Shown here in pieces: positions 37,430 to 64,000 of a stretch of DNA of 64,000 nucleotides. The stretch is from Liolophura sinensis. Taxonomy: Eukaryota; Mollusca; Polyplacophora; Chitonida; Chitonidae. Within the stretch, counting starts at the first letter, position 1, and the number at the start of each line of letters is the position of its first letter. The notes beneath the pieces were generated by a model. That model had not been told where the DNA came from. It was given only the letters and a program-made list of their open reading frames with translations, and ran no database searches. Both the position numbers and the translations under genes were made by a program. The stretch lies in NCBI RefSeq assembly GCF_032854445.1, contig NC_088304.1, positions 17,275,850 through 17,339,849 of the forward strand. Reading direction: 5' to 3'.

Positions 37430-39175
37430 TAATAGCACTACTGTTGTTTTCTGTCTCTGTAAATTTCTGTATAGGCAACTCAGTGTAATTCTGTAATGTC
37501 GATCTATTTATTTCTAACGTAAAGATAACGTAAATCTCTGTAAATAGCTTACTCTTTATCCCCTTTCTGTTAAATAACCATGGCAGCATTTGAACCTATA
37601 CAATAAGCTATATACATACTACCACAAAAAGGATGAATTCCAGTAATTGACTCCTGTACGTATGTAAATAGTATACCAACGCACTGTCATTAGGCCTATC
37701 TATAAGAAATATTCATGTGTTAAAAAATCACTAATTTGATGGGCCACGATATCAGCCAGGAAAGTGGCCCTAAAACCAGTATTTAAACCCAAAAATAGTG
37801 AGCATTGCAGCCATGTCGTTTGTACTGTATTGGTGTCCGGTGGTGTTGGAGTATAGGCGTATCCGTGCACTTATGGGTGTGGTGTCCGTGGATTGGTTTT
37901 TGGCGGACGCAGTGATTACGGAGTTGACGGGTACAGGAGTAGCTGCAATCGGAGTTGGCTTCAGGTACGACGTGTTAGGAATTGTACTTAAGTAGAATGC
38001 GATTGTTATAATTATTTTTTGATATTTGTCGATTACGACAGACAGCATCTTCATACTTACAATTACCATTCCGCTTTTTAAGTTATAAAATGTTTATCTT
38101 CGTTTTGTGACGGGTGTAAACGTATTGATATTTTAAGATTTTATTCATTTTATTATTTTAGTTTAAGTGTCATGCGCTATGATCGATTTATCTTCGATGT
38201 TGCATCTGTGTTGTGTTTGCTTCAGGGGTTTACGTTATACGTTAATGGAATAAAACTGCAATATTCGTAACCTTGGCGTTCTCTCCCTCAATGGAGGCTC
38301 ACGCGTCAGCGTCCTCCGACGTTATAGTGGCATTATTTTATGCAGTCAACTATTGTCAGAATTCTGATACTTCCTAACTACATGTAAAGTCACAGAAATA
38401 AAATTATGTACTAGGTCAATTTTATAATCCAAACTTTACCTTTTTTCATTTTACAAGTATTAAAATTCATGAAAGTTTCCTGTCTAGGACACTAATTTGT
38501 AATTCAGAAACGTTTCCTGACCGGACTTAACATCAAAAAGCTGAAAATAATTAGGTTTACCCAGTCGTGAAATCATAGTGTGCTGTAAAGCCTTCCCCTT
38601 GTACATCAACCAAGATCAAAGCTTTCAAAGGAGTCTCGTTACATCTTTGGTAATTATTAACTTGTTGGAAATACCAGCAAAAGTAAACCAGATAGGCTAA
38701 AACACAGCACCTTCCATCAGTATCCTATAAACTACTAGCCTGATGAATTTATTTATTTATTTGATTGGTGTTTTACTCAAGAATATTTCACTTATGCAAC
38801 CTAATGATTTTAACCTTGTATAATGATGTATCGTTAAACGAATGAACTACATGTACAATTACAGCAGCAACACTATGTTACACGAAATACCAATGTAAAC
38901 AGCAATGTAGATATCGGTCATACCCTAATATAACTCAGAAAAACGATAGAAAAAAGCATCAGTCTCTGTACTTTTGCAAAAATAGCACATGGAATAAAAA
39001 AGCATTGGTTATTTTCCTTGTAGCTGAGCGGGAGAGAGATCATGAAAAGCTATAATATATACTTTTGCAAAATACTATTGTAACGACATGCCATGGTTAT
39101 GTTTTGTTTAAATGGTTCTTGGAATATATTTCGATTGCCTGAAATACTTGGACTGAAACTTTCTTAACTACCAAG
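37430..39175. other. No gene recognised
   Basis: AT-rich, with one SINE tail fragment at 38748. The short opposing frames at 37770-38069 show no recognisable family. Confidence 0.5.
38748..38797 (-). mobile_element. Short SINE tail fragment
   Basis: About 50 bp: (ATTT)n, GATTGGTGTTTTACTCAAGA and ATATTTCACTTATGCAAC, the 3' end of the common SINE, with ten bases deleted. Confidence 0.75.
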
Positions 39176-39606
39176 CAGTGCAACAAAAGTCCCCCCCACC
39201 ACCCAATAAAACTTTTGATATCCCCCTTGATATGTACCAGACCGCAATGAAATTTTGCACACGCCATCCCAGTAATCCGGCGGAAGTGGTATATCAAGGA
39301 TTAACGTGCAGGTGCAGTTGTGCGCTAATGGGCATGAGCAAACTGAAAATCGAACGATTTTGAAAATTTCATAAAAGGAGTCAATCAGATTTTTCACCGC
39401 CAAATTTTGAATTCATCAGAGAATTCGTGTTACCTGTCCTGAAATATTCTTGCGGGTGAGCATTAAGGACATGACGCACACAAGAAATTCACGCGGTTAA
39501 ACATGACCTGCATCATCTCTGAGACGGTCAATGAAAGGTTCTCGGACCCGATTACTGTCCACAAGTCTTGGACAATCAATGTTGCACATTTTGTGACTGG
39601 TATACC

Positions 39607-40740
39607 ATGCCTCGATTATGCAATACAGACAGGGCGATTGCAATTGGCCGTTTGGAGGCTAACTCCTCTGTAAAACAGGTTGCACCTCGAATCGGGGTTC
39701 GTAGTCATATGACTGAAAAATTGTTGAGTACGACGTTAAACCCCAAGCACTCACTCATTCGAATGGGGGTGACACCAAACGCCATTCGGAAATTGCAAGC
39801 GAAGTTTCTCGCATCAGATCTCCAGGACCTGCCAGGAAATGTAAGGCCCAGGGCGACAACACAAAGACAAGATTGGCGAATCGTAAACATCTCACTAAGG
39901 AAAAGAACATCACGTATAAGGGTCTGAGTGTGCCCATAAAAACACCAATGCCGTTTTCGACTCTAGCGCGAATTCAACTTGCTCGTCATGTCACTGAACA
40001 TCCATTTTGAATTTCAGCACCAGAGGTTCGAGATCTGGTGTCGGGGCGAGACGGTTGAGTGCCCAAACAATCGGGAGACGTCTAAAAGCCTTTGGGTACG
40101 TCCCAGGCGGCTGGTGAAGAAAGCCTTGTTGCTCCGCCGTCATAAAATAGCGCGTCTGCAGTGGGCGACAAATCACGTTCGATGCACTAGACGGCAATGG
40201 GGCAACGTTCTTTTCACCGACGAAACGCGTCTGTGTCTCCGGCACGTTGACTCTAGGAGACGTGTGTGGCGTCGGCAGGGTGCAGCCAGTAACGGCCTTT
40301 GGTGGTGGCAGCGTAATGGTCTATGCAGGCATCAGTTTGACAGGCAAGACCGATCTGGTTCCTATTCAGGGAAACTTGAACGCTGCTGGCTACGTTGGTC
40401 AAGTCCTCAGACCGCATGTTTTGCCCTACGCAGCCGCCGTTGGAGATGGATTCGTCTTCATGGACGGCAATGCGCGTCCACATCGTGCAAGGATTGTGAA
40501 TGACTTCCTTCAAACCGGAGGCATTGACCGGATCAGTCGAAACAATCAGTCTATGGTCGAGCTGGGATGGAGTCCACTCTAGGCGATTTGAAACGCCACC
40601 TTCAGGAAGAGTGGCTAGCCATCCTTCATCAACACAATGCGAGCGCGTTGTCGAAATGTGATGCAATCTCGTGGCGGCTACACACGATATTGATAATTAC
40701 TGGCCATCAAGTGAAAATAATCGAATTCTGTGATAAAATA
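39607..40740 (+). pseudogene. Broken Tc1-type transposase
   Basis: The N-terminus has the paired-like helix-turn-helix start MPRLCNTDRAIAIGRLEANS, interrupted by a 72-bp in-frame insertion (39699-39770), then TPNAIRKLQAKF and RPRATTQRQD. The catalytic part includes RRQWGNVLFTDETR (first Asp) and GGGSVMVYAGISLTGKTDLV. FMDGNARPHRARIVNDFLQ carries the second Asp, and the C-terminal DLKRHLQEEWLAI is also present. A stop near 39925 and a frame change near 40250 break it. The third acidic motif (usually PDLNPIEH) is not recognisable. Intact family members are about 340 aa, so this copy cannot be autonomous. Confidence 0.9.
39699..39770 (+). mobile_element. 60-bp repeat tail inserted in transposase, with 12-bp target duplication
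   Basis: TCGAATCGGGGT (39687-39698) and TCGAATGGGGGT (39759-39770) flank 60 bp containing CATATGACTGAAAAATTGTT and ACGTTAAACCCCAAGCACTC. The same tail occurs at about 10158-10210 and, inverted and longer, at 60116-60440. Insert plus duplication is 72 bp, so the host frame is kept. Confidence 0.8.
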
Positions 40741-41176
40741 AAGAATTGCCGTTGAAAAATCTGGTTGCCTCCATTTATGAAATTTTCAAAATCGACCTAT
40801 TTTCAGTCTTTGCATGCCCATTAGCGCACAACTGCACCTGCACGTTAATCCTTCATATACCACGTCCGCTGGATTACTGGGATAGTGTGTGCAGAATTTC
40901 ATTGCGATCTGGTACATACCACGCGGGAGATATCAAACAATGTTTTGTGGGGAACTTACTTTTGCACTGTGTAGCTGTTGTTCTGACACGAAGGGTGAAG
41001 AGTCTGACTTCATCATTTCACTTCAGGTTCGCGGCTCACTAATCCTTCTATATCTGATTTTGATTGATATGATTGAAGAGGTTATTGTTGGGTTATGAGG
41101 TCAATCCTCACGCGCGCACGTGTTTTCGTAGTGAATGACGCAAAGCAGTATGGATGTGACTGACACTGTTCTTTTG

Positions 41177-41224
41177 ATTGGTTGGATTAGGGGGGTCATA
41201 GGTCATGGCTAGGTACTATAAATA
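41177..41224 (+). promoter_or_regulatory. Promoter-like CCAAT/TATA pair
   Basis: ATTGG (inverted CCAAT) at 41177 and TATAAATA at 41217 have plausible spacing. The first ATG downstream is at 41298. Confidence 0.35.
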
Positions 41225-41297
41225 CGCGAAAGAAAACGTCCGTTATTCAAAATTCTCTCTCGGAACATAGCAAAATTATCTTCAGCATTTCCCGATC

Positions 41298-41363
41298 ATG
41301 GAGCAACAACAGCTGAGTGCTGCCGATCGACCTACCATAAGTCATTACTTAAACCTGCTGTAG
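41298..41363 (+). CDS. Hypothetical 21-codon ORF behind a TATA box
   Basis: Reads MEQQQLSAADRPTISHYLNL plus one Leu, then TAG. It is about 80 bp downstream of the TATA box at 41217 and is the first ATG. I recognise no family, and it may be chance or the start of a truncated gene. Confidence 0.15.
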   Translation: MEQQQLSAADRPTISHYLNLL

Positions 41364-42394
41364 TTATCGGTGCCACATCGATACACAGACATATGCTGTG
41401 CACAAGGCTAATTTTACATGCAGAAATGGAACTCCCATTACGTCACCACCGAATCCAGTGATTCCTCCTTGCACATTTCACGGCTAATACTGAGCTGTGA
41501 TTACGAGGGTTTCTAGGTTCGAATCCTGTTTTTAATACCTGGAAAGGACCTTTAGAAGTACTCACCACACTATAGTCCTGAGTGCATCCAGCTGGTGGAA
41601 TAATTCTTGAATCAAACAACGGTTACAGGCTTACCCGTATTTAAACGTCACGCATTCGGTGGGTGTTCGTCACCCCCACCGAATACTGTGGTTAGCCGTT
41701 GATGGACTAAACCAAGGAGAAATCCCTACTGCATTAGCTATAATTCGGACGCTTACGATTTACCTTTGGAAGCCTTTAAAGTTGACCTAGTCACCCTCTA
41801 TCGGTAAAATAGCCACTGGGCTCCCGTACAAATTGCAACCAGTCCACAATAGGATGTAAAGACAGCCGAGATATGATATTGACTGAAAGGCAATATTCTC
41901 AAATTTATACATCACATTTGATTAGCAAATATTAATTTTTGGTCTAAATCGCCGGTACAGCCTCTTTATGTATATGAGTATTTTATCCACTAGATTTGAG
42001 AACTGACTTCTGGACTGTGGTTGGGCACAAGTTTTAGCTCTCAAATGATGGATCATGAAAGAGGGAATTTCGACATAATTTAAAAAGTGTTTCGTAATTA
42101 CCAAGAACTTTGTTATACATAAAATCCACATTTATATGTACAATTTTTGTCATTTTTACAGGTTCTTGGAGCCGATTTTTGCTGTTGTAGTGAATTTGTG
42201 CCAGAAGAGTTACTACATTAAAGAGACATGTAGGGGAAGATTGGAAGCATAATGCTTCATCTTTTTCTGTTAAAAATGGGTGCTTAAAATATTGCCTATC
42301 GTGTATTAACGTAGAACTTAATTTCCTTCAACTCTGATTGAAGATATGTTTGGATACTATTGCTGTATTGCAGGATTTACGGAAAATCTCTCAT

Positions 42395-42540
42395 TTTCAA
42401 AGGGCCTGGACCAAGAAGGTCGCGTGTTCAAATCCAGCTCTCGCTGTTTTGGTTCCAGCTTAACGTCAACAGATTTGTAAAGTATATGGCGAGGGTCGGT
42501 GGTTTGTACCGCCCATCAATCTGACTGCCGTTACATATAT
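42395..42540 (+). mobile_element. Possible tRNA-derived SINE head
   Basis: The B-box-like GCGTGTTCAAATCCAGCTCT is followed by non-tRNA sequence. No clear A box or target duplication was found. Confidence 0.3.
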
Positions 42541-42548
42541 TGATATAT

Positions 42549-42745
42549 ATTATTTGATTGGTGTTTATGCTGTACTCAAGAATATTTCACTTATACGATG
42601 GCGGCCAGCATTATACATGGTGGGAGATAGCCGTGCAGAGCCCAGGGGAAACCCACGAGCTGGACTTGAACTCAAAGATGGCAGTGGTGAGAGGTTCCTG
42701 GGTCCATCATATGTAACTGAAAAAATCTTGAACACAGCATTTAAC
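42549..42745 (-). mobile_element. SINE copy with internal deletion, joined to a second repeat tail
   Basis: Common SINE features (TGGTGTTTATGCTGTACTCA, CGATGGCGGCCAGCATTATA, GAGCTGGACTTGAACTC) with about 50 bp missing in the middle. The stretch after 42708 (CATATGTAACTGAAAAAAT) resembles the CATATGACTGAAAAATT tail family. Confidence 0.7.
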
Positions 42746-43865
42746 ACCTGTCCTATCTACATGAAGGAGTAAATTTTTAGCACAGGTAAAATGCTAATTG
42801 CTTTAGTGTTAGTTTTGAAAAGTGATTCATGTACAACGGCGTTGGTCAGTAGCCGAACACTACGTTAACATTAACTAGCCGCATCCCAAGATGAACAAGT
42901 CATAACCAAGAATATTTCATAATATTTAGAATTTAGTGCGTTTCATGAGATTGAGCATCACCCACATCCGGAGACGTTGGTTCGTCGTGAAAGAGAGCAG
43001 ATCGTGTCAAGGGTTTTATTGCCATATTCATTATAATTTCATTAAAAAATTTGTCAAAGGTATAAAACCAATCAATAGCTTTGATTACGGAGATAAAAGA
43101 CAACCAATGGGGGATAACTCTAAGCAGCTTTTCATTTGATCTTTTTTTTATTAGCTTTTCTATGTGAAATAAACATAAAGCAAAATAATGGCAAAAATAT
43201 GAAATATCATAAACATAGCCAAAATCCGATTGGCTGGAGTGTTAGTATATCAACAGCCAAACAGAATTAAAAAAGTGTTAGCAAAATAAATATCTTATTT
43301 TATAACATAGGGTGTAGTACCATACTGTAAATAATTTGCAAAATTAGTTTATAAAAAAAAGGAACAACTGATATTTGACATTGTAGACCATTAAGCGAAC
43401 ACAATGGAATGGGAAGCACTGAGCAAATAAACAAACATTAGACATCCTTGACAATAAATAAAACATAAAGTATATTGAGTTCCCCTTTATTCATAGTGTA
43501 CTACCTCATATCTGCAATAGTTCAACTTCTCTTGTGAATTTGTGTCACTTCTAACTACTACACAATGGTATTTTCTTAATGTGGCTGTTACTAATACTTT
43601 CACATGGTATTTCCTTATCGTGATGCTACTACTACACGATGGCATTTTCTTGCTGTTGTTGTGGCTACTACTACATGTACTACAAAATAGTATTTCCTTA
43701 TTGTGGTACCTCCCACTGCTACTACAAAATGATATTAATTTTTCTGGCTATACCTACATTTAGCTCTACATCTTCACTATCTCCATTCGTAGGATTACAT
43801 GTATATTGATATGTGCATGTATGTATTTCTTTGACTAAGAACAGATAATCACTGATCAGAATCTA

Positions 43866-44050
43866 GGGCCTATTCCAGAAAGCCATTTCTGATTGAAGTC
43901 AAAATTAAAAACTTCTTCACAACGCTTATGTTTTTGGTATAACACGTTGCAATTTAGACACATCTGTCTTAAGTTTTTAAGTTCTAAAGCCGAAAGCCGA
44001 GTATTTCCAACTTTGACTTAAATCAGAAATGGTTTTATGGAATATGCCCC
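43866..44050. mobile_element. MITE-like palindromic element
   Basis: About 185 bp. Left end GGGCCTATTCCAGAAAGCC then ATTTCTGATTGAAGTCAAA; right end is the imperfect complement (TTTGACTTAAATCAGAAAT to GGAATATGCCCC). The inverted arms are about 38 bp and there is no ORF. Confidence 0.7.
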
Positions 44051-44103
44051 TGGTCATGATGTCCTTCACAGAAGTACACTTTATTACATATAGATGTGCT
44101 GAC

Positions 44104-44802
44104 AGACACATATGTGTCAGAAGTACTGGGGATACAGGGGACTCCTGTAGGTGAGAAGTACTGGGGATAGAGGAGCCTCCTGCAGGTGAGAAGTACTGGG
44201 GATAGAGGGGCCTCCTGCAGGTGAAAAGTACTGGGGATAGAGGGGGCCTCCTGCAGGTCAGATTACCGGGGATAGAGGGGCCTCCTGCAGGTCACAAGTA
44301 CTGGGGATAGAGGGGCCTCCTGCAGGTGAGAAGTACTGGGGATAGAGGGGCCTCCTGCAGGTGAGAAGTACTGGGGATAGAGGGGGCCTCCTGCAGGTCA
44401 GATTACTGGGGATAGAGAGTCCTCCTACAGGTCAGTTCTGGGGATAGAGGGGACTCCTGCAGGTCAGAAGTTCTGGGGATAGAGGGGACTCCTGCAGGTC
44501 AGAAGTAATGGGGATACAGGGGACACCTGCAGGTGAGAAGTACTGGTGATACAGGGGACACCTGCAGGTCAGAAGTACTGGCGATACAGGGGACACCAGC
44601 AGGTCAGAAGTACTGGCGATACAGGGGACACCAGCAGGTCAGAAGTACTGGCGATACAGGGGACACCAGCAGGTCAGAAGTACTGGCGATACAGGGGACA
44701 CCAGCAGGTCAGAAGTACTGGCGATACAGGGGACACCAGCAGGTCAGAAGTACTGGCGATACAGGGGACACCAGCAGGTCAGAAGTACTGGCGATACAGG
44801 GG
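44104..44802. repeat. 35-bp minisatellite downstream of ASL
   Basis: About 20 units of AGAAGTACTGGGGATAGAGG then GGCCTCCTGCAGGTG. The right half is a homogenised variant (GGCGATACAGGGGACACC, AGCAGGTC), while the left half is heterogeneous with short deletions. It lies 320-1020 bp beyond the ASL stop, in the 3'UTR or downstream flank. Confidence 0.95.
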
Positions 44803-45122
44803 TAACATATAGGATAATCTACACGACATACGGGACACAGTGGATTAATATGTTATATACAACAAGAGCGCTGAGGCCACTGGCCAATTAAACACCACCA
44901 GTCGAATACTAGTAGCTGAATAAAACTCATTATTAAGTGTTAATATGTAAATATGTAAAAGTTTTCAGATTTGATATAGGTCAAAACTTGCTTTGTGGAA
45001 TTAAGCCTAGAGGGAAACTTGCTTCAGATCAGTTAACAACTTTAATACTGTAGAGAAAGGGCTCTGTCAAATATGGTTGCCAGTCTGAATGTTCTATTTG
45101 ACTTTGGGCTGACATTAATGGT

Positions 45123-62415
<17,293 letters not shown>

Positions 62416-62486
62416 CTGACAACAATTCACAGTGATGGGACATACAGTATGAGTTATCATATCACATGATTTATTGAGTATGTACA

Positions 62487-62690
62487 ATTTATTTATTTAT
62501 TCACTTGGTTGGTGTTTTACGCCATACTCAAGAATATTTCATCTATACGACAGTGGCCAGCATTATGGTGGGAAGAAACCGGGCAGAGCCCGGCAGAAAC
62601 CCATGACCATCTGCAGGTTTCTGAAAGACCTTTCCACGCACGGCCGGAGAGGAAGCCAACGTAAGCTGGTTTTTAAACTCACAGGAACGG
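62487..62690 (-). mobile_element. SINE beside the first ASL exon in the window
   Basis: TTGGTGTTTTACGCCATACT, CAGCATTATGGTGGGAAGAA and CCATCTGCAGGTTTCTG; it reaches GCTGGTTTTTAAACTCACAG at the tRNA-like part. It ends at the start of the 77-bp array. Confidence 0.85.
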
Positions 62691-62694
62691 ACAC

Positions 62695-64000
62695 GGACAG
62701 GTACTGACACAAGGTCAGGTGGAGTGACATTAGCATATCTCCTCGACAGATGCAAAACCCAGTCACAGCACAGACAGCTACTGACACAAGGTCAGGTGGA
62801 GTGACATTAGCATATCTCCTTAATAGATGCAACACCCAGTCACAGCACAGACAGCTACTGACACAAGGTCAGGTGGAGTGACATCAGCATATCTCCTCGA
62901 CAGATGCAACACCCTGTCACAGCACAGACAGCTACTGACACAAGGTCAGGTGGAGTGACATTAGCATATCTCCTCGACAGATGCAACACCCAGTCACATC
63001 ACAGACAGCTACTGACACAAGGTCAGGTGGCGTGACATCAGCATATCTCCTTAATAGATGCAACACCCAGTCACAGCACAGACAGCTACTGTCACAAGGT
63101 CAGGTGAAGTGACATTAGCATATCTCCTTGACAGATGCAACACCCAGTCACAGCACAGACAGCTACTGACACAAGGTCAGGTGGAGTGACATTAGCATAT
63201 CTCCTTGACAGATGGAACACCCTGTCACAGCACAGACAGCTACTGACACAAGGTCAGGTGGAGTGACATTAGCATATCTCCTTAACAGATGCAACACCCA
63301 GTCACAGCACAGGCAGCTACTGACACAAAGTCAAGTGGAGTGACATTAGCATATCTCCTTAACAGATGCAACACCCAGTCACAGCACAGACAGCTACTGA
63401 CACAAGGTCAGGTGGCGTGACATCAGCATATCTCCTTAACAGATGCAACACCCAGTCACAGCACAGACAGCTACTGACACAAGGTCAGGTGGAGTGACAT
63501 TAGCATATCTCCTCGACAGATGCAACACCCAGTCACAGCACAGACAGCTACTGTCACAAGGTCAGGTGGAGTGACATTAGCATATCTCCTCGACAGATGC
63601 AACACCCAGTCACAGCACAGACAGCTACTGACACAAGGTCAGGTGGAGTGACATTAGCATATCTCCTCAACAGATGCAACACCCCGTCACAGCACAGACA
63701 GCTACTGACACAAGGTCAGGTGGAGTGACATTAGCATATCTCCTCGACAGATGCAACACCCAGTCACAGCACAGACAGCTACTGTCACAAGGTCAGGTGG
63801 AGTGACATTAGCATATCTCCTCGACAGATGCAACACCCAGTCACAGCACAGACAGCTACTGACACAAGGTCAGGTGGAGTGACATTAGCATATCTCCTTA
63901 ACAGATGCAACACCCAGTCACAGCACAGACAGCTACTGTCACAAGGTCAGGTGGAGTGACATTAGCATATCTCCTCGACAGATGCAACACCCAGTCACAG
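62695..64000. repeat. 77-bp satellite array, runs off the window
   Basis: About 17 units of 77 bp. Landmarks are ACACAAGGTCAGGTGGAGTG, ACATTAGCATATCTCCT, and ACCCAGTCACAGCACAG. Variants include GGCGTGACATCAGC and TTAATAG versus TCGACAG. It lies upstream of the first ASL exon seen here, probably in the next intron. Its far end is outside the window. Confidence 0.96.

Larger units (their letters stand above)
39176..40969 (+). mobile_element. Tc1/mariner-like DNA transposon with ~220-bp inverted repeats
   Basis: The ends read CAGTGCAA (39176) and TTGCACTG (40969). About 220 bp at each end are inverted copies of roughly 85% identity by eye, sharing CATGCCCATTAGCGCACAAC and TGCACCTGCACGTTAATCC. 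Long repeats resemble the IR/DR class of Tc1 elements. The interior holds a broken transposase in the + orientation. I do not see a clear TA duplication, so the exact ends are uncertain by a few bases. Confidence 0.88.
41364..43865. other. No gene recognised between promoter-like site and MITE
   Basis: Contains the SINE pieces listed at 42395 and 42549. The rest, including the CTACTAC-rich stretch at 43550-43740, is low-complexity or plain. Confidence 0.5.

Overview
The window is eukaryotic (metazoan) DNA: AT-rich, intron-containing and repeat-laden. It carries tRNA-derived SINEs with an (AAAT)n tail, of a type I associate with molluscs and other lophotrochozoans. A mollusc is the most likely source, but that rests on repeat style and is not proven.

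Two real protein-coding genes can be reconstructed. On the + strand a two-coding-exon tyrosylprotein sulfotransferase (TPST) lies at 7635-8455 and 10383-10734 (390 aa, complete). On the - strand the 3' part of an argininosuccinate lyase gene (ASL) runs from beyond the right edge down to a stop at 45123. Ten consecutive coding exons (about 306 codons) join with consistent phases and GT-AG borders; the 5' exons lie past position 64000.

The middle (about 20-41 kb) is a graveyard of mobile and multicopy sequences. It holds a decayed member of an uncharacterised invertebrate protein family with an HALTGxDTT-type motif, split by a SINE and by a roughly 3.8 kb CR1/jockey-like LINE. It also holds an internally deleted LINE with zinc knuckles, endonuclease start and RNase H remnants, an SGNH-hydrolase ORF of likely retroelement origin, and a Tc1/mariner element with ~220 bp inverted repeats whose transposase was itself hit in frame by a 60-bp repeat tail. 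MITE-like palindromes occur at 6.4 kb and 43.9 kb, and a TTAA-bordered element sits in the last ASL intron.

The most striking feature is the tandem-repeat load of the ASL gene. Unrelated minisatellites (18, 26, 26, 34, 37, 41, 77 and 101 bp units) sit in different introns, and a 35-bp array lies just downstream of the gene. The 101-bp array (about 38 units) and the 34-bp array together fill about nine-tenths of one 5.4 kb intron. Each 101-bp unit carries overlapping AGGTCA half-sites that include a DR4 arrangement. The two genes share no evident pathway: TPST is a Golgi protein-modifying enzyme and ASL a cytosolic arginine/urea-cycle enzyme. The remaining stretches (1-2.7 kb, 4.5-6.3 kb, 13.5-18.6 kb, 27.7-32.9 kb, 37.6-39.2 kb, 42.8-43.9 kb) hold no gene I can support.
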